Shown one piece after another: positions 30,063-42,800 of a DNA stretch of 64,000 nucleotides. The notes beneath the pieces were generated by a model. That model ran no database searches and was not told the origin of the DNA. It saw nothing but the letters and a program-made list of their open reading frames with translations. Position 1 is the first letter of the stretch. Every line of letters begins with the position of its first letter. Position numbers and translations under genes: made by a program. The stretch comes from Cyanidiococcus yangmingshanensis (lineage: Eukaryota; Rhodophyta; Bangiophyceae; Cyanidiales; Cyanidiaceae). Location of the stretch: contig VWRR01000004.1 of NCBI GenBank assembly GCA_013995675.1, positions 558,001-622,000 of the forward strand, in the 5' to 3' direction.

Positions 30063-32727
30063 ATGCGTCTGCTTCTCCTGACGGATCCAGCGCCTCTGGA
30101 TCTGCTACCCCAGTTGCTGCAGCTCACAGTTGGAGGTTTCGCGCCCCGAGCGGCTTGTGTAGCGCACCTGCTCGTTCGCCGTTGTGCTTCGGTTGCCGCT
30201 GCTGAAGTCTCCAGAGACGGCGACCCCGGGCGTGAACTTGAGGAACAAATTCTGCAGCAGTTGCCTCGGATCAAGGAGGCGATTCGGATATGGTCCCAGC
30301 AGGTGGATCACCGACACCAGGCTCGTGAGGTAGCTGCGGTGCACTCTGCGGTGGCGCTGGCCATAGCGACGTGCACGACTGAAATCGTCGAACTGGTTTA
30401 TGCGTTTCTGTTGCGAGCCTCCTGCAGCATTCTCGGTATTCCATGCTCTGAACTAGAGCAAGCCTCAGCTCCTATCAGTCTCGACTTGATGGCCAGCAGT
30501 GCTCTCGTCAGGGTATGGGAGACCGATGAAGAAGTCGATTTGGGTCGACGGGCTGCGAGCGACAGTGGTTGGTCTGGTACATCTCGGACGCAACAGGGCA
30601 CCCTGCCGAGCGAGGGCATTTCAAGTGATCTTTTGGTTGTCTCGAACTCGTCCAGACAACAGACATCCCCAGTTGGTCGGTTGGCGCTCCTTGAGGCTGT
30701 GCTCCTGGGCTGGCGGGAGCTTCAAACCCTTCGCATGGAGAGACTCTCCCAAAAGCCGTATATAGTTCCTGTGCGTTTCTTAGAGCTCTCGTGGAACGCT
30801 GGGTCGGCGGCTGCTCGCTGTCACGGAGTCGCCCTCGTCTTGCAGTACGCCCAGTTTTGTCGCCGCACCGGTGGCGAGTTTGCTCTACCCTCAGGTGTAC
30901 GCGGTATCGTTAGACGAGCGATGAATAACAGCATTCTCTTGGAACGGTTGGCAGCAGATCCGACAACACAAGTCCATTTAGTGAAGCTTCTGCAGACTTT
31001 GCACGTGATTCAGCAGTTGAATCAGACCGCTTCAAAGCGCTCAGGCGCAAGACGCATTTCTCTGGCCCAGATGCGGATGAATATGCTTTCGACAGCCCAG
31101 GAGTTGGCCAAAGAACGAACGACGCTTATGAATCGTCGCGCATTAGCGGCTCGAGTCAAAGCAGAGATGTCGCGCGAGAAGGCAACCAGCGTGGAGGCGA
31201 AGGACACAGACGAGGTCGAAGAGTTTTCGGAGACAGAGATCCTCACCTATGTACGGCGGCTCTGTGACTACTCCAGGTGGCAATCGAATTATTTTGGAAA
31301 TGCTAGCTGTTTTATCGAGATTACTGTCATGGGACAAGTGGATGTTTCTAGAAGCCAATGACCCCTCGTGGCCATTCACAAACGAAGCAGTGCTTATGGC
31401 GGATGGCCGTCACAACGCTGGCGCTGAGACCGAGGACGGCACAGCACCTGTCTACACGAGCCTCCTCCTGGATCTCGACGATCTCCGCCTAGAGGACCAT
31501 GACGATGAGACCCTGGATCAACGAACCGATGTGGCGTCTCAGGAAGGGTTCAGTGCTCAGTCGCTACAGAAAGCGCGTATCGATGCGCCCGGCATGGTTT
31601 GCCGCCCTCTGGCCGATATTGCGATGCGACGTGCGCTCTACGCTCTGCAGAGTGTCGAGTGTGTTCGCCGTTTGGCAGCCTTGACGCTATGGCTCCAGGT
31701 TCTGAGGCCGATCGCGAATGCGACGCCTGCCGCAATGGAGTGGCTCTGCCAGCGACCCGTCTATGAGGCGCTCAGGAGACGTATCGAACTGGTGATGAAC
31801 GCTGACCGCTCAGCAGCGGTGCGCGTTGCCGCAGCAACCGCCTTTATTTACATGTTCTATATGGAAGACGCCAGCCAACTGAGTCAGCTGGAGCAGCAGC
31901 CACACCGATACTCCGAATTAGCTGAGCAGGTGCAGCCATTCCTGCTGCGCTGCGCGCCACGCGACGCTGTTTTCTTTCTACGAGAGGGCGCCTTCGGCTA
32001 TGCCAAAGTCGCGCCGCAACTTGCTCGGTTGCATATCCAGTTTTGTGAACAGCTCGCATCAAAATATGCATTCAGCCCGCTGATTCTAAGCTGGCTACGA
32101 AATGGATGGTTTCTTTGCATGGAGAGCCCGCCCGCAGCCCGAGATGTGCACGCATCCCTGGTGCGTTGTCTGAAGAGCCCACAAGCCTGGTTGGCACTCG
32201 CTGCAGCCGTGTTTAGTCGTCGTTTTGGTGTCGATTTGGTACAGACAGCGGCACGAGATCGCCCTGATGATGACGACCAGAGGCGTCTTTTCGCTGTCTC
32301 CATGCAAATGCTTCTGGGCGCCCTGTGGGAGGCCGCCCTCCATAGCACCTTGCTGGATGTTCGGCGCGAATGCATCCTGGCCTTTGCCACAGCATCCGCC
32401 CTCGCTGACGAGCCTTACTTGAGTGCAGCGCTGGAGACGCTACCAGCAGCCTTCAAGCGACCCGGTCTAGGCATATCCTCAGCCGCTAAGGTTGCTTACG
32501 ATGCCCTCATGGAGATCATGGATGCTCGTGCTGCCGCCAAATTGATGGTCTCGCACCGAAGACAGGCCGAACTCGCGCCTGCTTTGCGCAAGTGCGCTGC
32601 GCGGGCGACCACCGTGGTCATTGCCCTCAGCGGACTCTCCAAACCGCCGCCGTATTTTGAGCCCCTCTCCAATCTGGACGGCACCGAGTCCCAGACACCC
32701 CGGACGCGATCGAGCTGGAGCCCATAA
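30063..32727 (+). CDS. large alpha-solenoid (HEAT/ARM-like) protein, unidentified
   Basis: About 880 residues in two frames with a +1 change between about 31250 and 31340. The first frame ends its conserved-looking part near SETEILTYVRRLCDYS; the second takes over by LAVLSRLLSWDKWMFLEAND. The whole protein is helical, with repeated amphipathic pairs such as AVRVAAATAFIYMFY and RRECILAFATASALADEPY, as in HEAT/ARM solenoids. There are no membrane segments or catalytic motifs. Protein-like sequence continues upstream of the ATG at 30063 (FQDELQNDKALRSDSRLLAA), so the N-terminus is probably longer. Large solenoids of this type include coat, trafficking and scaffold proteins, but I cannot assign one. 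The tail after residue 850 is low in complexity. Confidence 0.6.
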
Positions 32728-32926
32728 CGTCCTTAATGGACGCTTTTCAGCGGGTGCACTGCCACGAAACAAGGGTGTATCATTGATAGGAAGCGCCAAG
32801 GATGCTCGGCGGGGAAGGTCTACTCCTTTGTTGTGCGACGACCCTCGACTTGAAACGGATGTTTTCCCTTTCGAGTTCCTTGAAGCCTCACATCCCCAGT
32901 CTGCGATCGATGCAAGTTGGCGCAAA

Positions 32927-33320
32927 CTAGTCATCAATGGAGCCGGACCGGGCCGGCTGTTGACCGGGACGACGACGAAGACGACGACGCTGTGAGCGTC
33001 CAGCACATCGGGGACAGGGTACGCGTCCAACGCCCTCGCACTTGGTGCAGACCTGGGCTCGACTCGACGGCTCCCAACCAGTCGCTTTACAGACCGGACA
33101 AGGGGCAGTGCCGGTGCCCTGACATAGCGAGCAGGTCCCGGCGCTCAGACCATAAAACGAGCCCTAGAGCCAGTAGCGTGGAGAGTAGTGACCCCAGCGT
33201 GACGTCCCAGCCACCTCCGAACGCGACATCCAGTTCGCAAGGAGCGTCTCCGGCGTGACAAGTTGGACTTTGAAGGAGCCCAGCCCGATTTTCGACTCTG
33301 ACACGCACGACCCCAGTCCA
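32927..33320 (-). CDS. membrane-anchored DnaJ-type (BSD2-like) zinc-finger protein
   Basis: Near the 3' end the minus strand encodes four closely spaced CxxC units: CSLCQGTG, CPVCKATG, CTKCEGVG and CPRCAGR. This is the cysteine-rich zinc domain of DnaJ without a J domain. An Arg-rich tail (QRRRLRRRPGQQ) follows to TAG at 32927-32929. Upstream, after a +1 frame change near 33150-33160, lies a hydrophobic helix, DVTLGSLLSTLLALGLVL. Free DnaJ zinc domains of this kind (BSD2, LQY1 and relatives) act in plastids as chaperones for Rubisco or photosystem II, and some are thylakoid-anchored. Plastid location here is inference. The N-terminus is unresolved: protein-like frames continue to about 33720, but no single ATG-led frame reaches the helix. 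Confidence 0.65.
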
Positions 33321-33857
33321 TGGTCGTATTGAACTCTTGAACCCGGACTGTCGCTGGTCTTGTCTGCCGCCTGTCGGCGTCAGGCGTGTACAGCGAACCC
33401 AGGTTCGCGTTCGGGCGAGAACAACCCCGCGTGTCCTCCAACCCCTTTTCCGTACCACAAAAATGGTGAGACTCCTCTCGAAACACGCAACCGCTCGTTC
33501 TGCACTTGTTTAGGGAGACGTTCAGAGCCAGTGTGCGCTTGAGAGAGAGACACCCGGATCTAGCTTGTGCGACGGCCACCTTTGCCTGCGCGCACCAGCG
33601 ATCCAAGTTCGCCAAGCGTTCTCTCGTTGACGCATGGGGCCAAGAACCGACCATGGCCTCTATCCAGTTCGATAGAAGACTCGTGACAACCCCGGCCACG
33701 GCATGCTTCGCAAGCGCCAAGCATGAACGCGCACTTCAAGTCTCGATCAGGGTCGGCCCAGACATCGTGCGCGGCGCGTCCCGCCAAGTCCAACGCTCAT
33801 AGGATGCGTCTCCATCAGCCGCAATCGCGCTGCTCCGGTGGGTGACTCGCACGAACC
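33321..33857. other. region upstream of the BSD2-like gene, start unresolved
   Basis: Minus-strand frames at 33145-33720 (AVAGVVTSLLSNWIEAMVG) and 33560-33793 (CEACRGRGCHES, one CxxCxGxG-like unit) are open, and one of them may be the 5' part of the zinc-finger gene. I cannot decide between them. The Tra1 gene ends at 33858, so any promoter here is short. Confidence 0.25.
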
Positions 33858-36800
33858 CTAAAACCATGGATACCAGAGAGGCTCCATTTGTGACAAATGC
33901 GCTGGATCACCCGCATTCGCAATGAGCTCAGCCACGCGGCGTGCAACCCCCTCGGGCTGGTCACGAACAAACAGACCAGCCATGCTCGGTGTCGGTGTTC
34001 GGACACTCTTCACAGCCGCCGCAGACGAATGCTCGGTGACGGCCGCGACCCCAGCCTGGCCACCATCCGCATCTCGGTCTAGGGCGGTTCGTTGTCCTGC
34101 AGCCACCGCCTCGGTCGGCGCCGCTGGCGTCTGAACCAGAGGCACTGCTGAGAATGGAATCGGCTCGACTCGCGACCAGGCACTGCGTAGGCTTTGGTCG
34201 ACCGCCAGCGTCAGGTCCTCGTCACGCAACGTTTCCCGAGGTGCCCTCTCGAACAACTCCAATGTGTAGGCGAATCGAATAAGATCCTGAACAAGCACAG
34301 CCTCGCGACAAATGACATTCAACGCCGCGGCCATCGAACCCGCAAAAGGACCCTCCACGCCAGTCAGCCGAATCAAACTACGAATATTGCGCGTCAAACG
34401 AAACGGCACCGCCTCATCGAAACCAATCGAAACCTGCTGACCGCGATTCACCAAAATCGGATGGGTATCGAAATGAACAGCCTCGCCAGTGGCACCACAA
34501 ATCCCCACATGGAACGGTGAACGCGAACCAACACCCAATAGATACAGGATCAACGACGATGCACCCAGACTCTGTGCGAAACGTTTCCGCACGACAAAAA
34601 GGGCATTCGGATTCGGTAACGATGCCGCCGCCCATTGCGCCAACACCGACTCGGGTAGCGACTGACACGCCTTCTTCAAGGCATCGAGACGATACTCGAG
34701 GGCGAGTTCGCGGGAAGCAATGTTTCCAAGCGTTTCCAATCGCATCGCACACGTGTCCCGGAAAGCGATCAGCGTGTCATCCATGTCGGATCCGTGACAT
34801 TCGCAAAACGCCTGCAATGCGTGTACCAGTGGCACCGAATGTTGTTGGTGCGTGACGAGTCGTGCTTGTGCACCAAGCGGAATTGCGTAGGGGACTTGAG
34901 CAACCAAGCGACGACGTCGTGCTTCACAGTCACGTTGAAAGAGGGTATTCAGAAAGCGACAGATGTGGCCCATGCGGTCTTGGCTACGTTGGAGGGCTGC
35001 ACCCAGCGCTGTCTCTACCAGGAAACGATAGCAACGTCCGTCCGTGCCGGTGACAGCAATGCCGCGAGCCGAGCCGCCATGACCATGGATCACCTGGACA
35101 TCGACGCTGAAACTCTGAATACAGATCATGAGTTCTGGGAGGGGTTCTCCGTCCTGCTGGGCGACTTGGATCAGCTGGCCGAATACGTGCAACTGTGAGT
35201 CTCGAATGTCGACGAGTTTGCGGGAGACGCGTTCCAGGCGCAGCGTCTCGGGCATGGCTTGTACGCGGCGGCGGAAAATGCCTCGCCATTTGCGAAGCAG
35301 GGCGACAAATGGCTCGATGGTTGCTGGGAAATTCTTGGCTGTCTGAGGCGCGAGCTCTGCTTCAAAGGCCTCTCGCAAATCCGTCAATGATGGCGGGACG
35401 TGAAACTCTTCGGCAGCAACGCCGGTGCCGAAACACATTTTGCTGACCTCTTCGAGAGCACTGCGCATGCCGGCGCTCACCTCGCGGTGCATGAGCGGTG
35501 GGAGGCTCCAGCAACGATGAAGCAATGCGTTCAGCACGTGCAGTACCTGCTCCTCTGCACTGGGTTTCATGCGCATCCCCAGTTCGCGAGCGATCGTCTC
35601 CAATTCGACGTAGAGCTGCGGGTGCTGTTTCACCATAAAGGCAAGCACTGCGTCGGCGTTCTCATACGGTGTGCTGCCTAGCGGAAGTTGCAACAGACTC
35701 TGGATGTTTTGTTCGATGTTGGGCAATGCGTGCGTATTCGCATTCCGGGTCGAGTTTGATGCAGCATTGGCTGCTGCCGGCGATGCATTTCCATTGGTCG
35801 CGGTTGCATCAGAGGCTGCTGCAGGAACCTTTGCATCTTCGGTACCTGGAGGTGTCGCCGAGGGTTTTCCAGACGGCGCGGTACCCGCACCGCCTCCTGT
35901 CGATGAGGAAGCCGCCTGTCCATTTGAGCCCTGATCCGAGTCCAACGTCTCCGGCGACGTCTTGGAGACGCCAGCGCCGGTAGCAGCAGGCCGCGCTCCA
36001 CCCGCAGCGCTGGTTATCTGGCCCGCTGCATTTGCACCCGTGACTGGCGGGATTCCATTCGTTACCTGGGAGCGTAGTGGATGCATCACGGGAAGCTGGA
36101 TTTGGTCCAGCCGCGGGCACACCGTTCGCGCCGTTCCATCGATGGACCGTCGCTCCTCCGCAAACGTTCGCAGATAGAAAAACAATGCCTCCGGATAGTA
36201 GCCAGCCAGGCGCAGTAGAATGTGACGAACGAGTTTCAAGTGCCGTCCGAGAGCCAGCAGGGAAACGAGCTCGTGGCTCCAGGGCACCCAAATCCATACC
36301 GGCAGGATGCTGAGGAAGGATTCGCAAACATCTCGGGCCTCGGTGCGAGTCTCTGGCGAATCGCTCGGCCACGGTTGCGGCGCTGACCCGTTGCCTGGTG
36401 TTGCGCCTGCCACTGAACTTGAATGACTCTGAACGACATCCACAGTTGCACTCATCGACTCCAAAGTCGGGCACTCTACAGTCATGGATTCTGGAGCTGT
36501 CGAGCGAGACTCGCTGGTTACAGGCGCTTGTTCACGCTCAGTGACCTCATCGAGATCAAAAATAATCCGGAAAACCGATACGAGGTGCTCTCGAGCACGT
36601 CGAGACCCAAAGCGGATCGCCTGCTAGGTAACAATGGACAGCGCTCGCGGGTCGATGCCGCTCATCACAGTAGCGCGCCCAACGAAGCCATGCACCCCCA
36701 TGTTCCCCGTAATCTCGAATACTGGCCGCAAATGCCTGGTTAGCCTCATCAAATTCACCCAAGCGCTGATGAAACTCGCCCTCCAAAGCACGTAGATAGG

Positions 36801-39800
36801 CCTTTTGACGCGTATTGAAATATTCTCGGTTGGTGTGTTGGAGCTGTGCAAGGCCGGCACGCAGCGACGCCTCATCGTCCGACGTCGGCAGCAAATGGGC
36901 CTTGGCTTGTTCCTTTGTCTTCATGAAAAAGTCTTGCACGTCCATGGTTGAATAGAGATACATGCGCTGGAGCGCTTGCAAGCAGACTTCAGAGAGACGC
37001 TGCTTTCGTGCCGCCCGAGCATAGCAGTTCACGTTCCAGGCGGTTTCATTGATACCCATGCAGAGCAATGGCTGGGGAATATCTGCTCGCGATCGATTTC
37101 GCAGACCCTGCAGCGTATGGACCACAGCGGTCAGCACGTGGTTACGCCACGACACCAGTCGATTCCAGTCGCTGAGCGCATCCCAGTGGTTAGCTTGCCG
37201 GTCCCGCCACATGGCCAAGACCAGGCGAATGTTCTCCGCGTGCGCCTCGAGATGATTCGGATTTTGCTGGCAATTATTCAGTTCCTGGAGAATGGAGGCG
37301 CTCTCGCTCAGCTCCACAAACTGCTGGAATAGAATGAGGGTTGGCTCGAGCGCCGAGATGCTTCCAGCCTCGGGCAGACCTTGCCAGTCCTCGAGCGCCC
37401 GCCGGATGCCAGACGAAATGAACGGCTCCACTTGCTCGAGCCGATTTTCCTGCAACTGCACAAAGGTCTGCAAGATTTTCAAGCGAGGGCCCTCCTCTGG
37501 CGGCATTTTCGTGATCAATTCCTTCAGTGCAGCCCAGTCAGGGAGCCGCCATAGCGCCTCGTGTAACAGAACTGGGTGCATCACCGTGCGAGAAAACTCG
37601 GTCAACGCATCCCATTGGTTCAGTTCTTCGGCACAGTGGAGCCAGCGCTCCTCCCAGAGCGCAGCCTCGGCCTCGGTCACAGCTACTCGACTCGAGACAT
37701 TCGTCATGGCATCGTAGTACATGTTTTGGGCCGCAGCGAGATGGCCCTGTTGTTCGAGAGACAACGCTAGTAAGGTTCGGGAATCCATCGCACGCCGTTT
37801 CCACAAACCGATATAGAGATCATGCTCATTCAGTCGACGGTAGAGCTCTGCCTTGGCATCGAGGATACCCGCAAACTCTTGACCGTCAGGTAGCGAATCA
37901 AAAACAAAGTCGGAATGTCGAGCCACACCCAATGTTGAGGAGCGAGAGCGTCTCTCCAAATAGGTCAGTATGCTGTGCCAGGCATTCCAACGAGTCGCCA
38001 GATGAAGCGCTAGCTGGGGCGGAATCACCACTTGAGGGATACACTTCATCGCAGCATCCAGTAGAATCTGCACGACATTCACCCGCCATTTGCTCTGAGT
38101 CAACAGATAATCACGACAGAGCAACGCAATGAAGGCGTCCTGCATGGCGAGCCGCTCTTCAGGCTCGGTCAAAAGTGACCAGGTCGCGTCGAAGAGCTGG
38201 TTCCAGAGACTCTGCATGGCTGTCGTATCCCGATGGAGAAGTTCATGCAGTGCATCGAAAAAGGCGCGCTGATCAGCGTGCTGTTGCAACTGCGACCATG
38301 TCGTTCCAAAAGCGATTGTATAGCGGTCCATCCATCGAGGCCAAAGCTCGGTTGTGTTGTGCCTCTGTTCCGGCGTGTCGATGGCAGCAGCCATTGTCTG
38401 GGCCGAGGCGGGTACGTCCTTGAGGCGGTATCCAATACCACCGAGACGAACACAGTCGGGCGTGATGGTTAGTCCAGCAGTTGGAGCACGAACGAGAGCC
38501 AGCAGCAGACCAGCTGCTTGTCGAACCCACAACGAGTCGGCAAGTGACTCCCAGCTTTGGTACTCGAGAATGTAATAGAGACGGTCTACCGGATTGCGAA
38601 CGATGGACTCGTCAAAGAGTTGGAAGAACTGATTCCGTAGACGAGCATTGCTTGCTCGCAGACCGATCATGAACGGTCTCTCGAGTCGTGGCAGCCACTC
38701 TCGTGTCAGCGCCCTGCAAGGAACTGCGAACAGGCGCAGCACAAGCGTGAGGAATGCTTCCAGTTGCGTTTGCGCCCCTGGAATGCGTTCGAAAACAGTC
38801 ATTTTCACCAGAAAATGCACCTTCTCTTTGGGGTGTAGAATCGAAGCCGGGTCGTCAGCGTCCATGAGGACCCATCTGCTGATGACGTGCACGAGATGCG
38901 TCAGTACTTCACCGTAACAACACTTGTCGATGAGCACCCAGAGCATTTGCAAAAAGGGCCGACGGTACTCGTCCAAGCGATCAAAGAGCCGCTCGAGCAT
39001 CTCTATACAGACCTAGGAGAGGGTTCGCTGCACCGGGGTATTCAAAACCACCTCGCGATGGCAGTGCTCGTTCAGTGGCGCTCTCAGAAGCAGCAGCAGT
39101 TGCGGGACTCGATTGACAAGAATTTTCGGTCATCGCAGGTGTTTTCAGAGCTTCTCCGGCCATCATCCCTCGGTGAATGGATGCTTTCTTGACTGGTGAT
39201 TACCGCTGGTGTGGGCGCGGTGTTCACGGCGCCCACAGAAGCAGCTTGATGACGCTGCTGAACCGCCACCGATGCTGTGCCGACTGGCACTGCAGTCGTC
39301 TTTGATCGATCGGTGGTCGCTGGAGCAGGAATCAAAGCCGTACGGCGATTGCTCTGCTCGAGACTCAGACACTCTCTCAGATAGCGCTGCAGTGCTCGCA
39401 CGATCAGCTCCACATGCCCAGGCGATAGGCGCTCGGGAGGAATCGTCTGCACAAAGAGCAACGCGTGATGAAGCACGGTCGCGTCAGCGTTGGGGTCCAT
39501 GGTTTCCAGCACGGCTTGTTCGACTTCACCTCGGACGCGATCGCTCGCTACCTTGTCCGCTGCGTGCGCTAAATGACCCCAAAGGTTCCGCAGCAAACCT
39601 GCCATCCGATCGGCGAGTGGAAACGAATCGGCCGTAAGCACTGGCCGAAGCAGTTTTCCAAGCGACTTGTCATTGGCCAGGGCCCAGGGGGCCCCCTGCC
39701 AATCGAGAAACAGTTCGCAGAGTTCAACAATGTGCTCGAGGACGAGGAGCTTGGAGCGCATCAGTGCATCTCGCGACCGACTAGCTGAATGGTCACGGGT

Positions 39801-42800
39801 TCCGCTTGGCGTCGTGCTTGCGCTCGTTGGTCGAGCAGTTGGAGCTCTTGTCGCTATCGCTGTAGGCGCACTTGTTGTCGAGGCTGATCCAGTTGCTCCG
39901 CTGGCACTATTTGTGGTTGTTGTCGGTGCAGCGTGCGTCGCTCCATTCGTCGACGCGCTTGCCGATGAAAGGTTCAGATTATCGAGCAGTTTGTCGAGAC
40001 AGGCGATCTGCGCAATGACGGGCCGCCGGCCAGCGATATGGTTCCAGGTCCGATGCGCCTTTGCCAATAGATCGCGTGCCCCAACGAACATTTCTGCATG
40101 TTCCTTGGGCTCAGAGGCCAGGAAAGGAAGTCGAATTAGAAACTGGAATACGACATCCGCAACAGCGTGAACATCCTCTTCAAGACGTCGTTGTGGCTCC
40201 GGTGACGACGATAACGGACTCACTGTTGTTGGTGTTGAGGCGGGGTCAGGCTCGACTTGGAAAAGTCTCCGATGCCAATCGACCACGAGCCCAGCGAGCT
40301 CAAGCGCGATGCGCCGATTCTCACGTGCAGCCACCGTTCCCGAAACGAGTCGCGGCAATGAGTTCACCATATGGGGAATCAGCGAGACACAACCTGGGAA
40401 GAAGAGCTCCTGATGATGGATCACCAGAGACCAGATATGGGCCAAATGCAGCGCCGAATAGCTCTCCTCCACGAGAATCTTCCTGGTGAAGCGAATCCAT
40501 GGCGCATGTCGAGCGTTGCCCAACGTTGCGGGCAGGCGTGATGGCAAGATGGCAGTGATGATACGCAGTGCGTCGCGAATCAGTGTCCGTCGTTCACTCT
40601 GACTGGCCCGCAGCAGCGCCACAAACACTTGGAGGACGATTTTTTCAGGCGCCTGGTACGCTTCGAAAAATCGTGCTACATTCAAGAACGCCCATGGCTT
40701 GGCAATTGAGTCATCTTTTTTCAGGTAGTTCCACCCAAAACGAATAATGTCTCGGCGATATTGTACGAGTTCAGTGGGCATCTCTTCGATCAGGAGCGTT
40801 GAGAGCTGCAACAGTGCTTCGCCGAGTATGTCGCTCTCCGAGCTGGCGCAGGCGTTGGGCCCCGGACCCGATACTAGGATAGGGCCAGGCGTATCCGCTG
40901 CCTGGGGATTCTCCGAACACACGAACAAACGCTTGACGAGAACCTCCACCGTAACGCTATCCATAATGACGAGGCCCTCGCCGGCCCGAAACGCTGTTCG
41001 GAGTACAGGAATGACCAGGTACTGCAGCGCGTACATCTTCACCTCATCGGGGGTTTCCGGGTCCAGATAGCGTTCCAGGAAAAGCTCCACAATCTGCTTT
41101 CGGTATGCAATGGGATAGGTCTGGGGGACCGTCTCGCTGAGAAACTGCCGCACGAAGCGGAAATCACGCAATGTGCGAAGTGAGAAAATGGACAGTAACG
41201 CAAATAGTCCATCCATCTCTTCAAAGTGAACACTACAGTACGCTAAGATGATGCGCGCGAGCAAGTACGACTCCTGTAATTGGTCAACTTGCAGCGTTTC
41301 CTCGCGCCGGAGTCGCTCCAGACGCTCTGCAGACTGCCAGATTTGCAACGCAACGACAAAGACTGAGCGCTGAGTCGCTATCCAACCCTGATGGAAGGTC
41401 TCCAGCGCATCGAATGATGAGCAGGCCTTGCAGCAGATGACCGCGTTCAAAAGTTGCAGATAGAAAACGCGGCACGTCATGCTCCAGTTCGCGACGCAAA
41501 TTCACTGCTGCTGGAGCGCGCACAAGCACCTGAAAGAGAAGTGCGTAATTCGCAAACCGAACACGTTCCAGAAAGTAGCCAATAGCCAGATTCGAGTGCT
41601 TCTCCAGATAGCGCAACAGCGGTGCTCGGTATGGCGACATGGAACCGGACCAATGACTGGCCAAGCCGTAGTGACCAACACCAATTTCCGCTGGACCCAT
41701 CTCGTCCTCAAACGATAAAACAATCGCAATCAGACGATCAAGGAAACGGGAAGCAGTCGGTGGCAACAAGTGAAAGAGGTCAATAATCCGCGCGGCAAGC
41801 AGCGACGGGCTCCGTGGATTGGCTGCTCGGAGGTTCATCAGATGCTCGAGCAGTCGCTCTCCCAACTGAACATTGAACCAGTTCGAGAGAACTTCAAGTA
41901 CGTTTGCCAGTGTCTGAGCGTACGCGATCGAGAGCTTATTGGTATCGGAGAGGTTCTGGAGAATCGGACGGAGGTTGCTCGAGAGGATGCCACGAGGCAG
42001 CTGGCGAGACCGTTCTGTAAAGGTGCGCAGGCCTGTCTTGGCGGCACTCGTGACCAGTTCATGACGGCTCTCAACGCCTCGGAAGAAACACGCTACCAAG
42101 CGTGCGTACAGACTTCGGATATCCTCATTGGGTGCGTTCACCAACTGATCGATTTGGCGAAGGCAAAGCGCTAAGAATTCGAGAACTTTGGCCCGTAGAA
42201 GCACAATCGCTGAGACAGTCTCTTGGTCGACAAAACGATTCTCGAGAAGGCGATTCAGCATGGTCGGATCTGCTTCTCCGAGACGGTTATTGAGCGGATC
42301 CTCGAAAATCTCCAAGGCTGATACCAGCGATGTCCGCAAAAGCGACGTCTCCTGGTCAATATAGGGCCTGATGACTCCATTCTCAAGGCAGTAAATGAGA
42401 CAATCGAGATGACCTACCTGATTCGGGTACGTCAAGGTTCGTATTCGTCGTGCGAGAAGCGGTCGCAGAATCTGAGCATGGCAGAGTGCTAGCAGTTCAG
42501 CGATGCTGTTGCAGACTCCGTAGGCCAGCAACTGGGACAGAGACGTGCGCACTGTTTCACGAACCAGCTCGTGTTCTGAGGCGAGATCAAAGACCAGGCA
42601 GGCCACCACGTCACCACAACGAGCTCGAGCAGTGGCCATGGTTGATGTTTTGGTGCTCTGCTCGGACTCGGACGGCACTGCTGCAGCCTCACTCACTGCC
42701 GCTAGGGCTGCACTCGGTTTGTGACAGCGCTGCAACAGCTCGGCGAGTGTCTGTCGAACAAGCGGTGTTGGCTTGCGTGAAGCCATCCCCTCCTGAGAAC

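Noticed and set aside
32965-32995. GAC/ACG triplet-rich run as a microsatellite
   Set aside because: It is explained as the coding sequence of the Arg-rich tail of the BSD2-like protein on the minus strand.
33858-36485. Active PI3K-like kinase at the Tra1 C-terminus
   Set aside because: The catalytic and metal-binding residues are missing in the expected positions; this is the normal pseudokinase state of Tra1/TRRAP.
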